Assembly: GCA_012517575.1 (NCBI GenBank)
Contig: JAAYUQ010000086.1
Location: 1 to 64,000, forward strand
Length of the DNA: 64,000 bases
Direction of reading: 5' to 3'
Origin: Bacteroidales bacterium
GTDB lineage: Bacteria > Bacteroidota > Bacteroidia > Bacteroidales > Paludibacteraceae
Shown: positions 55,043 through 64,000 of the stretch, piece by piece
Position numbering within the stretch: position 1 is the first letter of the stretch
How the letters are laid out: the number at the start of each line of letters is the position of its first letter
The notes under the pieces: generated by a model
What the model saw: only the letters and a program-made list of their open reading frames with translations
The model's database searches: none
What the model was told of the DNA's origin: nothing
Made by a program: the position numbers and the translations under genes

Positions 55043-56419
55043 ATGGCTTTAAAAGGAACACCCATTGCATTAGGAACGGACAAAATCAGCAAGTTGCTGG
55101 TACAATATTCTTTGCCTGCTATTATTGCAATGACGGCATCATCACTTTACAATATTACCGACAGTATTTTCATTGGACATGGTGTAGGATCACTGGCCAT
55201 CTCGGGATTGGCTGTAACGTTTCCGTTTATGAATCTGTCAGCGGCTTTCGGGTCGTTGGTAGGTGCCGGAGCGGCAACTCTCATGTCGGTACGGCTTGGA
55301 CAAAAAGAATACAGCACGGCAAACCGAATTTTGGGAAATGTTTTTGTGCTCAATATGATTTTTGGACTATCCTTTGCGATCATTTCACTTATTTTTCTGG
55401 ATCCAATTCTTCTCTTTTTCGGAGCCAGCCCTGTCACGCTTCCTTATGCTCACGATTACATGCTGGTGATACTGATTGGAAATGTTTTTACACACATTTA
55501 TCTTGGTCTCAATGGCATTTTGCGTTCGACGGGTATGCCGGAAAAAGCTATGCATGCAACTTTGTTGACAGTATTGATAAATCTGATTTTAAATCCATTA
55601 TTTATTTTTGTTTTCAAATGGGGCATTAGGGGAAGTGCTCTGGCTACTGTAATTTCTCAAGTAGTCATGCTATCGTGGCAAATTCATCTTTTCAGCGACA
55701 AAAATAACTTTGTTCATTTGCAAAAGGGAATTTTTCGGTTGGATAAAAAAATTGTTACAGATTCTTTATCCATAGGGTTGTCGCCATTTTTAATGAATGC
55801 TGTTGCCAGTGTTATAGTCATTGTGATCAATCAAACCTTGATCCGTCATGGCGGCGATTTGGCCGTAGGTGCTTACGGAATTGTGAATCGGGTGAGTTTT
55901 CTTTTTGCCATGATTGTCATGGGACTCAATCAGGGAATGCAACCGATAGCCGGATATAATTTTGGAGCGAGAAATTTTAAACGAGTTAACGAAGTATTGA
56001 AACTTACTATTTTTATGGCTATGGGCATAATGACAGTCGGATTTATAATTGGTGAATTTTTCCCTCACGCCGCAGCTTCATTATTTACAAACGATCAGAC
56101 ACTTATCCGTTTATCGGTTGATGGATTAAGGATTGTATTTATTTTTTATCCGATTGTTGGTTTTCAAATGGTTACTACCAACTTTTTCCAAAGTATCGGT
56201 ATGGCAGGCAAAGCCATTTTCCTTTCGCTTACCCGGCAATTGCTGTTTTTGTTGCCGTTCCTGCTTATATTGCCTACTTTCTACGGCTTAAAGGGAGTTT
56301 GGTACAGTATGCCGGCTGCCGATTTTCTGGCTACTATTGTTGCGGCTTATATGCTTTTTGTCAATTTCAGAAAATATGTCAACCGACACAATGATCATAA
56401 AATCGAATCGGTAAATTAA
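55043..56419 (+). CDS. MATE-family efflux transporter
   Basis: A 458-residue multidrug and toxin extrusion transporter with 12 predicted membrane helices in two halves. The opening LVQYSLPAIIAMTASSLYNITDSIFIGH is a typical MATE first-helix region, here about residues 16-43. It exports cationic compounds using Na+ or H+; the substrate is unknown. A TAATTTTG box (55016-55023) precedes it closely, and a cytidylate-kinase-like gene follows after 13 bases. Confidence 0.93.
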   Translation: MALKGTPIALGTDKISKLLVQYSLPAIIAMTASSLYNITDSIFIGHGVGSLAISGLAVTFPFMNLSAAFGSLVGAGAATLMSVRLGQKEYSTANRILGNVFVLNMIFGLSFAIISLIFLDPILLFFGASPVTLPYAHDYMLVILIGNVFTHIYLGLNGILRSTGMPEKAMHATLLTVLINLILNPLFIFVFKWGIRGSALATVISQVVMLSWQIHLFSDKNNFVHLQKGIFRLDKKIVTDSLSIGLSPFLMNAVASVIVIVINQTLIRHGGDLAVGAYGIVNRVSFLFAMIVMGLNQGMQPIAGYNFGARNFKRVNEVLKLTIFMAMGIMTVGFIIGEFFPHAAASLFTNDQTLIRLSVDGLRIVFIFYPIVGFQMVTTNFFQSIGMAGKAIFLSLTRQLLFLLPFLLILPTFYGLKGVWYSMPAADFLATIVAAYMLFVNFRKYVNRHNDHKIESVN

Positions 56420-56432
56420 AACAAATAGAATC

Positions 56433-57071
56433 ATGAATGAAAATTTTGTTATCAACATCGGACGCCAGCTGGGAAGCGGAGGACATTTGATTGGGCAAGG
56501 CCTTGCTCGCGAATTGGGAATTTCGTTCTATGACAAGGAACTGATTCAGATAGCCTCACAGGAAAGCGGGCTGGCAAAAGAATTTCTCGAACAGTTGGAC
56601 GAAAAAAAAGGTCAGGGGCTTTTCCGCGGAATTTTTGGGCTGCGAAATTCTGTGATGACTGATGAGTTTTACTTTAATGATAATTATCCGAGCAGCGAAA
56701 TGCTTTTTAAGATTCAAAGCGATGTGATACGCAACTTGGCCGAAAAGCAATCTTGTGTTTTTGTAGGTCGCTGTGCAGATTATGTGCTGAAAGATCATCC
56801 GAGAGCAGTAAATATTTTTATCACTGCCGATTTGCCCGACAGGATTGCCCGTGTATGCCGTGATCAGCATTTAACGGAAGAAAAAGCGATGGATTACATA
56901 AAAAAAATGGATAAAAAAAGAGCGGATTACTACAACTATTACACCGAAAAGCAATGGGGTGCCGCTGCTTCCTATCATCTGTGCATCAATTCATCTGTAT
57001 TGGGAATTGAGGAAACAACAGCCTATATTCGTGAATTTGTCGAGAAAAAGTTGAATCTTACCAACAAATAG
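56433..57071 (+). CDS. Cytidylate-kinase-like protein
   Basis: A 212-residue P-loop kinase-fold protein of the Cytidylate kinase 2 family (Pfam-type Cytidylate_kin2). The glycine-rich N-terminal loop is IGRQLGSGGHLIG followed by GLARELGISFYDKEL. The later VFVGRCADYVL, FITADLPDRIARV and KKMDKKRADYYNYYT segments match this group. It is not the housekeeping Cmk: the canonical loop differs and the true substrate is not established. It is probably co-transcribed with the MATE gene. Confidence 0.85.
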   Translation: MNENFVINIGRQLGSGGHLIGQGLARELGISFYDKELIQIASQESGLAKEFLEQLDEKKGQGLFRGIFGLRNSVMTDEFYFNDNYPSSEMLFKIQSDVIRNLAEKQSCVFVGRCADYVLKDHPRAVNIFITADLPDRIARVCRDQHLTEEKAMDYIKKMDKKRADYYNYYTEKQWGAAASYHLCINSSVLGIEETTAYIREFVEKKLNLTNK

Positions 57072-57183
57072 CGATGTAGTCAACTAAGAAATAGATTTAA
57101 ATATCATTCAAAAGCTTTTTAAATAGTATTTTTTTGATGAAAAGTAGAAAACAGCCATCGAAATACTCAAGATATAAAAATCT

Positions 57184-58023
57184 TTAAATAATTCCACTTA
57201 TCATGCGGTCTTTCCCTGAGATGTCTTTTTTTAGTGCAAGTTGTCTGAATCCGCATTCGGTAAGCAAATCAAGCATTTTCTTTCCGCTCTGATAATGAAT
57301 TTCAAAATATAGTTTTCCCCCGATTTTCAAATTCTTACGGGCAAAGTTGGTGATTGTTCTGTAAAATCGAAGTGGATCGTCGTCAGGCACAAATAAAGCC
57401 ATAGAAGGCTCATAATCAATAACATTGCGTTGAATTTCGCTTTTTTCGCTTTCAGGCACATAAGGCGGATTGCTGACAATCAAATCCCATTTTTTGTTGA
57501 ATGCCGGCGGATTAAAAATATCTATTTCCCTGAAATTAATATTTACCTGATTTTGTTTAGCGTTTTCCCTTGCCACATCCAAAGCTTCAGGCGAAATATC
57601 AAAAGCATCCATTTCGGCCAATGGAAAGTTTTTTTTCAGGCTGATGGCTATACAGCCGCTTCCCGTGCCAATATCCAGCATTTTCAAAGGTTTGCTTCTA
57701 TCGTTTCCTAAACAGATCCATTCCACCAACTCTTCAGTTTCGGGTCGTGGAATCAGCACCGACTGATTCACCTTGAAAGGAAGACTGTAAAATTCGGTAC
57801 TTCCTAAAACATATTGTACAGGCTCGTAATTTTTTAGTTTTTTTAAAAAACCATCCAATTGATTGGCTGCTTCACGAGAAATTTGTGTATTTTTGTTTAG
57901 CAAAATTTCTGTTCGTGAAAATCCAGTTAATTTTTCAAGCAACAGATAGCCGATGGCTTGAATTTCACTTTCAGGATAAATTCCTCTCAGTTCGTCACTT
58001 ATGTACTGAAGAATAACTTGCAT
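57184..58023 (-). CDS. prmC: Peptide-chain-release-factor N5-glutamine methyltransferase
   Basis: A 279-residue enzyme that methylates the GGQ glutamine of release factors RF1 and RF2. An N-terminal helical domain (about 1-75) is followed by IPRPETE (91-97), SAM motif DIGTGSG (117-123) and the catalytic NPPY (185-188). A TAAATTTG box on the minus strand lies at 58035-58028, just before the start, suggesting a very short or leaderless mRNA. Convergent with the cytidylate-kinase-like gene. Confidence 0.95.
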   Translation of the reverse strand: MQVILQYISDELRGIYPESEIQAIGYLLLEKLTGFSRTEILLNKNTQISREAANQLDGFLKKLKNYEPVQYVLGSTEFYSLPFKVNQSVLIPRPETEELVEWICLGNDRSKPLKMLDIGTGSGCIAISLKKNFPLAEMDAFDISPEALDVARENAKQNQVNINFREIDIFNPPAFNKKWDLIVSNPPYVPESEKSEIQRNVIDYEPSMALFVPDDDPLRFYRTITNFARKNLKIGGKLYFEIHYQSGKKMLDLLTECGFRQLALKKDISGKDRMISGII

Positions 58024-58258
58024 GTTGCAAATTTAGTTGTTAATTTTGAATTCACGCAATGACAGGAAAATTCTTTTCAGCTTTTTTCTTTAATTTTAGC
58101 TTGATATTTCTCAAGATAAATTTTGGTAAAATATGGGTAATATCCTCTCGCAGATTTGTCCCGATAAAATTAGCGGCAACCGGGAAAAATGATAAAACGA
58201 ATGATCACTTCTGCAAATGATAGTAAATATTTTAATGTTTTATTTGTTTTAAACTTTT

Positions 58259-59326
58259 ATGCAAAGTATCATGGATGTTGAAACAAAATACATGCAACGT
58301 TGTCTGCAACTGGCTTTGCTGGGAGATGGATATACGGCTCCAAATCCGCTTGTTGGTGCTGTTGTTGTGCATGGTGATACCATTATCGGAGAGGGCTTTC
58401 ATCAGCATTTTGGACAAGCACACGCCGAACGCAATGCGATTTTTTCCGTGAAGCAACCCGAGTTATTGAAAAATGCTACTCTTTACGTTAATTTGGAACC
58501 TTGTTCACACTATGGAAAAACGCCGCCATGTGCAAATTTAATTATCGAGAAGGGGATTCCCCGCGTTGTAATTGGCACAATTGATCCAAATCCCAAAGTA
58601 TCGGGAAAAGGTATACAAATGCTGAAAGATGCCGGTATTGAAACGTATGTGGGAGTTCTCGAAGAAAAGTGCCGAGAATTGAACAAGCGTTTTTTTACCT
58701 TTCAGGAACAAAAGCGACCTTTCATTGTTTTAAAATGGGCACAAACCATTGATGGATATATTGATCGCATCAGAAGTAATGTCAGCGAACATCCTTTGTC
58801 GATTTCAAATGAAATAACGAGACAGTTGACGCACAAAATGCGTTCTGAAAATCAGGCTATCATGGTGAGCACCAACACGGTTTTGCTTGATAATCCAAGC
58901 CTCACTGTTAGAAATTGGGTAGGGAAAACGCCAGTTAGAATCACGCTCGACAGACAGGGAAGAATCCCACAAGATTATCATTTGCTCGATGGCTCTGTTC
59001 CTACATTGGTTTTCACCGAAATACAACAGCCTAAACTTGCCAATGTGGAATATATACAGATTGATTTTAAAGAAGAAGGATTGCAGGGAATTTTAAAAAA
59101 AATTTTTGAACGTAATATTCATTCTGTTCTGGTAGAAGGAGGGGCACAATTGCTGAACAGTTTTATTGCAGAAAATTTGTGGGATGAAGCCAATGTGGAA
59201 GTAGCACCAATTGAAATCGGTAGTGGAATTACAGCACCGGTTATGACATGTCAGCCGGTAAACAGAAAAAATTTTGACGGACACGAATGGCTTCATTATT
59301 ATAACACTAAAAAAACGATTAAGTAG
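58259..59326 (+). CDS. ribD: Bifunctional riboflavin deaminase/reductase
   Basis: A 355-residue RibD: an N-terminal zinc deaminase with HAE at 55-57 and PCSHYGKTPPC at 81-91, and a C-terminal DHFR-like reductase starting at about 150 (IVLKWAQTIDGYID). It acts on the second and third steps of riboflavin synthesis. The ATG at 58271 (MDVETKYMQR) is an equally possible start, four residues in. Its stop codon is immediately followed by the ATG of the cardiolipin synthase gene. Confidence 0.94.
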   Translation: MQSIMDVETKYMQRCLQLALLGDGYTAPNPLVGAVVVHGDTIIGEGFHQHFGQAHAERNAIFSVKQPELLKNATLYVNLEPCSHYGKTPPCANLIIEKGIPRVVIGTIDPNPKVSGKGIQMLKDAGIETYVGVLEEKCRELNKRFFTFQEQKRPFIVLKWAQTIDGYIDRIRSNVSEHPLSISNEITRQLTHKMRSENQAIMVSTNTVLLDNPSLTVRNWVGKTPVRITLDRQGRIPQDYHLLDGSVPTLVFTEIQQPKLANVEYIQIDFKEEGLQGILKKIFERNIHSVLVEGGAQLLNSFIAENLWDEANVEVAPIEIGSGITAPVMTCQPVNRKNFDGHEWLHYYNTKKTIK

Positions 59327-60751
59327 ATGTCGGAAATTATTTCGATTTTTTTTATTGCCTTGTATGCTTATACCATACTGACAACTATTTCTGTCCTTTT
59401 GCTCGAGAACAGGAATCCGTCAAAATCTTTGTCGTGGATGCTGATTATTCTTTTTCTGCCGGTGATTGGGTTGATTCTTTACCTGATTTTCGGGCAGGAT
59501 TTGCGCAAGCAGAGAATTATTTCACGAAAAAGCATTTACAGTCTCGATAACCGCGACATTGCCTCGTTTGATTTCAGTAAAATCAATACGGATTTGCTGG
59601 ATGCCCATCAAATGAATCTAATCAAACTGTTGTACCGAAATAGCGAAGCTGTCGGTTATGCCTACAATAAAATCGATGTTTTTTCTGACGGTAAAGAGGC
59701 TTTTGAAGCTATTTTTGAAGCAGTGGAACAAGCGAAGGAACATATTCATCTCGAATTTTACATTATCAGCAATGACAATATTACGAATCGGTTGAAAGAT
59801 TTACTGATAAAAAAATCACGCGAAGGTGTCAGAATCAGGATTATTTACGATTTTATAGGCAGCTTTAACCTTTCTCGAAAATTTTTAAAAACTTTGAGGG
59901 AAGCAGGGATATATGTCCGTCCTTTTTTCCCGCTTCGGTTCCGGATTTCACGCAGCCGAATCAACTATCGCAACCATCGCAAACTACTTGTAATTGATGG
60001 AAAAGTGGCTTTCACCGGAGGAATGAATATTGCCGATCGTTATGTGTATGGTAATCGGTTGGGATATTGGCGCGATACTTTTCTCAAAATTCAGGGTTCA
60101 GCCGTTCACGGGTTGCAGCATCTTTTTTTGAGCGACTGGTATTTTGTGGAAAAGAAACTGATTACCGACAAAAAGTATTATCCTGCGCCCATGCAATTTG
60201 ATAATAATCTGATTCAAATAGTTTCGAGTGGCCCCGACACCGAATGGGAAGCCATTATGCAGGGAGTAGCCAAAGCCATTATGTCAGCAAAAAATTATAT
60301 TTACATTCAATCTCCCTATTACATGCCGACAGAACTGATAGAAGGTTGTTTGCAGTTGGCTGCCTTGAGCGGCGTTGATGTCAGGATAATGATTCCAACA
60401 CGTTCCGATTCACCCATTGCCATTGCCAGCACTTCCAGTTATTTGGGAAAGGTGTTGCAAGCGGGAGTCAGGGTTTTTTATTATCAGAAAGGCTTTTTGC
60501 ACGCAAAAACTATCGTGATGGATGATTTTATTTCAATTGTTGGCTCCTGCAACATTGATTATCGCAGTTTTTATCAAAACTTTGAAGCCAATGCTTTTGT
60601 ATATGAAGAAAAAACAGCCTTAACACTTAAAGAGCTGTTTTTGCAAGACATCCAACACTGCGAGGAAATCACTTTGGAACAGTGGAACAACCGAAGAAAA
60701 TCCAAAAAGCTGATAGATTCCTTTTCCCGTCTTTTCAGCCCGATTCTTTAA
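59327..60751 (+). CDS. cls: Cardiolipin synthase
   Basis: A 474-residue phospholipase-D-superfamily enzyme that joins two phosphatidylglycerol molecules into cardiolipin. Two N-terminal membrane helices (about 5-25 and 34-55) precede two HKD motifs: H217, K219, D224 in NHRKLLVIDGK and H392, K394, D399 in LHAKTIVMDD. Length and order are typical of ClsA-type enzymes. It starts at the base after the ribD stop, so coupled translation is likely. Ends 27 bases from the convergent hydrolase gene. Confidence 0.93.
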   Translation: MSEIISIFFIALYAYTILTTISVLLLENRNPSKSLSWMLIILFLPVIGLILYLIFGQDLRKQRIISRKSIYSLDNRDIASFDFSKINTDLLDAHQMNLIKLLYRNSEAVGYAYNKIDVFSDGKEAFEAIFEAVEQAKEHIHLEFYIISNDNITNRLKDLLIKKSREGVRIRIIYDFIGSFNLSRKFLKTLREAGIYVRPFFPLRFRISRSRINYRNHRKLLVIDGKVAFTGGMNIADRYVYGNRLGYWRDTFLKIQGSAVHGLQHLFLSDWYFVEKKLITDKKYYPAPMQFDNNLIQIVSSGPDTEWEAIMQGVAKAIMSAKNYIYIQSPYYMPTELIEGCLQLAALSGVDVRIMIPTRSDSPIAIASTSSYLGKVLQAGVRVFYYQKGFLHAKTIVMDDFISIVGSCNIDYRSFYQNFEANAFVYEEKTALTLKELFLQDIQHCEEITLEQWNNRRKSKKLIDSFSRLFSPIL

Positions 60752-60778
60752 GAATTTTCTCCGGAAATTTAATACCTG

Positions 60779-62296
60779 TTACAATTTACGGGTGATTCCC
60801 AGCGTCGGAATACTTTCCTGCCTGAAACGATTGACGGCAGTAACTACAAAAGTATAATTTCCTTTGAATTTGTAGGGGAGAGTTCGCAAATCGATACAAT
60901 TTTCGGTTGTGCGGGCAATGATGTTGGCAGGGTTATTCATGTCGCCTACTTCTTTTCCCTTAAAAGCATAAACCACATAATAGGCAGTTTGGCATCCACC
61001 TTCTTCGTTTACTTCTTCCCACAGGAGGAAAGCATCTTTTCCATCTCTCAGTACCCGCAAATTTTGCGGCTGAGCAGAGGGTTCTCCTACAATGTTTCTA
61101 TTTACAGGACAAAGTGCAGGGTAACGATAATAGTTTGAACGCAAACTATCGTTCAAACCCTGTCTGTTCTGCAGAAAAGTTTTTGCACTGAAAAATACGG
61201 CACCGTCCACTTGTGAAAAAGAACGATTCATTTTGATTTGACGAATAATTTCATTCCCAGTCGTCCATGCAGAATTTTTTTTGTCGCCTAAAGAGGATGG
61301 TATTAGTCCGATATACAGATTTTTTCCGTATGAATTTTCTTTCCACCATTTCAACAAAATTTCATAGTTTGCAACTTTTTTGCCGATTTCCCAGTAAAGT
61401 TGAGGGGTAACATAATCGACTGTTCCTTCGGCAAGCCATTTTAAAATATCGGCATATAAATCGTCGTAATTTTGAATACCTGCGCGAGTAGCCGAACCCC
61501 GCGGGTCAACATTATCGTTTCTCCATACCCCAAAAGGACTTACACCGAATTCAACCCATGGTTTGATACTTTTAATGGTTTGTTGAACTTCAGCAATGGC
61601 CATATTTACGTTGTTGCGTCTCCAGTCCGCCTTCTGGCTGGGCGCAAACCCTCTGGGATATTTCATGAACGTTTCATCGTCGGGAAAATCTTCACCTTTT
61701 ACCGGATAAGGATAAAAATAATCGTCAAAATGCACACCATCAACATCATAATGTTCTACAATATCTTCTACAACTTTATTTAAAAAATTACGTGTTTCAT
61801 CCAGCCCTGGATTGAAATAATATTTTCCGCCATAACGAACAAAAAGTTCTGGTTGTCTGAAAAACAAATGATCTTTCGATAAAATCATGGAATCATTGTT
61901 TGTGGTAACCCGATAAGGGTTTAGCCAGACGTGTATTTCCATGCAGCGTCGGTGAGCTTCTTCAATAATAAACTGCAGCGGGTCGTAAAAAGGAGAAGGT
62001 TTCATGCCCTGTCGTCCCGTTAGCCAGTGAGACCAGGGTTCCAGTGTGGAAGGATAAAAAGCATCAGCCATCGGGCGAATTTGTAAAACTATGGCATTAA
62101 TGTTATTTTCCGCGAGCTGATCAAGCATGTTGACAATTTCAGTTCTTTGTTGAGTTGGTAACAAACGATTGGAACTAGGCCAATCGATATTGGCAACTGT
62201 TGCAATCCATACTGCTCTCATTTCTCGTTTCGACTGTGCGTGTAAAACTGAAAAAATAATGAATAATAAAATTACTGTTAATCGAAATTTCCTCAT
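60779..62296 (-). CDS. GHL10 (DUF187) family glycoside hydrolase
   Basis: A 505-residue secreted protein: signal peptide (MRKFRLTVILLFIIFSVLHAQ), a TIM-barrel GHL10 domain (about 22-390) with REMRAVWIATVANIDWPSS, IHVWLNPYR and YDVDGVHFDDYFYPYP, and a C-terminal fibronectin-type-III-like domain (about 405-505). The family acts on peptidoglycan or other glycans; E. coli YngK/DigH relatives cleave denuded peptidoglycan. The exact substrate here is unknown. It lies downstream of the oxidoreductase gene on the same strand, 20 bases apart. Confidence 0.88.
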   Translation of the reverse strand: MRKFRLTVILLFIIFSVLHAQSKREMRAVWIATVANIDWPSSNRLLPTQQRTEIVNMLDQLAENNINAIVLQIRPMADAFYPSTLEPWSHWLTGRQGMKPSPFYDPLQFIIEEAHRRCMEIHVWLNPYRVTTNNDSMILSKDHLFFRQPELFVRYGGKYYFNPGLDETRNFLNKVVEDIVEHYDVDGVHFDDYFYPYPVKGEDFPDDETFMKYPRGFAPSQKADWRRNNVNMAIAEVQQTIKSIKPWVEFGVSPFGVWRNDNVDPRGSATRAGIQNYDDLYADILKWLAEGTVDYVTPQLYWEIGKKVANYEILLKWWKENSYGKNLYIGLIPSSLGDKKNSAWTTGNEIIRQIKMNRSFSQVDGAVFFSAKTFLQNRQGLNDSLRSNYYRYPALCPVNRNIVGEPSAQPQNLRVLRDGKDAFLLWEEVNEEGGCQTAYYVVYAFKGKEVGDMNNPANIIARTTENCIDLRTLPYKFKGNYTFVVTAVNRFRQESIPTLGITRKL

Positions 62297-62316
62297 AATT
62301 CTATTCGTGAAGTTTA

Positions 62317-64000
62317 TTAAATATTATTTATTTTCTTTTTTGAACATTTATCTACCAAATAGACAATAGATTGATAGGGAATACCTGTATTGGTATTCAA
62401 ACCAATTTCGCAAGTGCGGCTGTTACTGTAACCCACCTTAACGTTGGCTTTTTCTATTTGTGGACGGAGTTTTCTCAACGCATGAGCGTTCAGTTCGGGC
62501 AGGGTAAATCCTTTATCGCCGGCAAAGCCACAACACCCAATTTCTTCAGGAATCATTACCTGAGTGCTGCAAAGTTTGGCTATTTTTACGAGTTTCGGCT
62601 GCAATCCCATTTTGATGGTTGAGCAAGTAGCGTGAATAGCAATAGGTTCATCGATAGGGGTAAAGTCCAACTTATCCAACAAAAATTCGTGTATAAATTC
62701 TACCGGCTCATAAAGAGGGAGTTGTTTCATCGAATTGCGCATGTGATAAAGACAAGGACTTTGATCACAAAGAATCGGAATTTTCCCGTTTTCGGAAGCT
62801 TCTCGAAGTGCCGCCTCCAATTCTGAAGATTTCTGTTCTGCTATTGAAAGTAATCCTTTGCTTTCCCAGATACTTCCGCAACACATTTTTTCCATGTTTT
62901 TTGGGAAAATAACTTCGTATCCTGCTTTGTGAAGTAGAGAAACGGTTTTTTCGATAAGCGGCGTCTGTTCGGGGTCATTTTTACTTGTTCCCATCATCTG
63001 ATTCAAGCAGCTTGGAAAATAAACGACTTTCAGTGAAGAACCAGAACCAACTGATGTTGTAACTTCTATTTTACTTCTTCTTTTAGGCATAGCCGTCGTC
63101 CATAAAGGAAATATGCCACCACTTAATTTGTACATTCCTTTTGTAATGAAACTCATTGTTTTGTTTCCCAGCACATTTTGAGCAGTGGAGGCAATATACA
63201 GCACCGATTTCAAACCGGAAGCCACCCACTTGAAATGCTTGGCACTCCATCGTCCCAAAAATTGAGCTGTTGCTTTTGATTTCATGTTTTCGTTGCGAAG
63301 CACATGGATATAATCGCCAACATTTATCGAAACCGGACATGAAGTTTCGCAAAGACCATCGCCGGCGCAGCTTTGTTCTCCCATAAAACTGAAACTTTTC
63401 TCCAATTGCTTCAAACGTCGTGCATTTTCATTGGTGTTTTTTAATCTTTTAATTTCGCGTTGAACCACAATTCTCTGACGTGAAGACATGGTGAACCCTG
63501 CGCTTACACAATTTACTTCACAAAAACCACATTCTATACATTTATCAATGAGCGGATGCACAGCCGGCATGGGTTTAATATTTTCCAAATGGCAACGCGG
63601 ATTCTCATTGAAAATTACTCCCGGATTCAGTATTCCTTCAGGGTCGAAAAGTTGTTTCACTTGCTGCATAATGCTGAAAGCTTTTTCTCCCCATTCTTTT
63701 TTTACAAAGGGAGCCATATTTCTGCCCGTCCCGTGCTCGGCTTTGAGTGAACCGTGATATTTTTCCACCACCATTTCAATCACTTCATTCATCATTTTTT
63801 CGTATTGACGAATAAATTCCTCTTTATCAAATCGTTGGCTGATGATAAAATGAAGATTTCCATCGAGTGCATGTCCATAAATTACGGCATCTTCATAGTG
63901 GTTTTTTATGAAAATTTCGTGTAAATCGTCTGTTGCTTCGGCCAAATCCTCTATGCTGAAAGCCACATCTTCAATAAGACAAGTTGTTCCCAAAGGACGG
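62317..64000 (-). CDS. FAD/Fe-S oxidoreductase, D-lactate dehydrogenase-like, partial
   Basis: The 3' part of a fused GlcD-GlcF-type oxidoreductase; the frame is open through the right edge (RPLGTTCLIEDVAFSIE), so the N-terminal FAD-binding part (several hundred residues) lies outside. Seen here are the end of the FAD-linked oxidase domain, then Fe-S motifs CIECGFCEVNC and CAGDGLCETSCPV, and two CCG motifs (KMCCGSIWES, GCCGFAGDKG). This layout matches the membrane-associated D-lactate dehydrogenase (Dld-II) family. D-lactate is the likeliest substrate, with glycolate or another 2-hydroxy acid possible. Confidence 0.85.
   Translation of the reverse strand, partial: RPLGTTCLIEDVAFSIEDLAEATDDLHEIFIKNHYEDAVIYGHALDGNLHFIISQRFDKEEFIRQYEKMMNEVIEMVVEKYHGSLKAEHGTGRNMAPFVKKEWGEKAFSIMQQVKQLFDPEGILNPGVIFNENPRCHLENIKPMPAVHPLIDKCIECGFCEVNCVSAGFTMSSRQRIVVQREIKRLKNTNENARRLKQLEKSFSFMGEQSCAGDGLCETSCPVSINVGDYIHVLRNENMKSKATAQFLGRWSAKHFKWVASGLKSVLYIASTAQNVLGNKTMSFITKGMYKLSGGIFPLWTTAMPKRRSKIEVTTSVGSGSSLKVVYFPSCLNQMMGTSKNDPEQTPLIEKTVSLLHKAGYEVIFPKNMEKMCCGSIWESKGLLSIAEQKSSELEAALREASENGKIPILCDQSPCLYHMRNSMKQLPLYEPVEFIHEFLLDKLDFTPIDEPIAIHATCSTIKMGLQPKLVKIAKLCSTQVMIPEEIGCCGFAGDKGFTLPELNAHALRKLRPQIEKANVKVGYSNSRTCEIGLNTNTGIPYQSIVYLVDKCSKKKINNI

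Noticed and set aside
60752-60778. Terminator between cls and the glycoside hydrolase gene
   Set aside because: The gap shows only a weak, interrupted A/T inverted repeat around CCGG.
1-64000. CRISPR arrays, insertion sequences, prophage or integron sites
   Set aside because: No regularly spaced repeats, transposase, integrase or phage-like genes were seen on either strand.

Overview
The window is an ordinary-density bacterial chromosome segment from the phylum Bacteroidota, most likely order Bacteroidales. The evidence is AT-rich intergenic DNA, promoters of the Bacteroidota type (TTTG or similar, about 19 bases, then TAnnTTTG), a GldH lipoprotein gene next to ricT, a CotH-family protein with a C-terminal tail like a type IX secretion sorting domain, PorT-like barrels and a TonB-dependent receptor. 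I cannot fix the family. There is no phage, insertion sequence, CRISPR array, rRNA or defence island that I can see; almost everything is housekeeping or envelope biology.

Layout. 0.3-2.7 kb: AmmeMemoRadiSam-type radical SAM enzyme and a LacI-type regulator. 2.7-6.3 kb: a divergent 2-keto-3-deoxygluconate (KDG) operon of KDG kinase, KDPG aldolase and a hexuronate-type MFS transporter, with well-formed promoters and two different palindromic operator candidates. 6.4-10.3 kb: rsmE, folD, a PlsC acyltransferase and an EamA transporter, all on the minus strand. 10.36 kb: tRNA-Asn. 10.5-18.6 kb: comM-like ATPase, a predicted outer-membrane barrel, mutS, a glycosyltransferase, tadA, thioredoxin and Hsp20. 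19-26 kb: O-methyltransferase, thioesterase, SufT-like protein, LpxH, SufE, SufS, an SDR protein and YfhO. 27-34 kb: ftsX, a DUF2721 protein, glutamine-dependent NAD synthetase, MscS channel, dprA, vanZ-like and an M48 lipoprotein peptidase. 34-36 kb: a CotH-family gene broken by one in-frame stop. 36-39.4 kb: fabH, rpmF, DUF177 and a histidine kinase. 39.6-46.9 kb: TonB-dependent receptor, LemA, a TPM-domain protein, FKBP lipoprotein, LutB-like protein and an unknown coiled-coil membrane protein. 46.9-54.8 kb: murF, two related PorT-like barrels, then the operon holB-ricT-gldH-trmB-mrp. 55-64 kb: MATE transporter, cytidylate-kinase-like protein, prmC, ribD, cardiolipin synthase, a GHL10-type glycoside hydrolase and, cut by the right edge, a FAD plus Fe-S oxidoreductase of the D-lactate dehydrogenase type.

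How genes work together. The KDG cluster carries uptake (transporter), phosphorylation of KDG to KDPG and cleavage to pyruvate and glyceraldehyde 3-phosphate, but no uronate isomerase, reductase or dehydratase, so KDG must be made by enzymes encoded elsewhere. Each of its divergent promoters has a palindrome at the predicted transcription start. SufS, SufE and SufT-like genes lie together without sufBCD. No obviously new multi-gene system was found. The observations most worth a second look are the operator arrangement of the KDG cluster, the single nonsense codon in the CotH gene, a 16-bp palindrome made of two back-to-back -7 elements, two Shine-Dalgarno-like sequences in a phylum that rarely uses them, and several uncharacterised envelope proteins.
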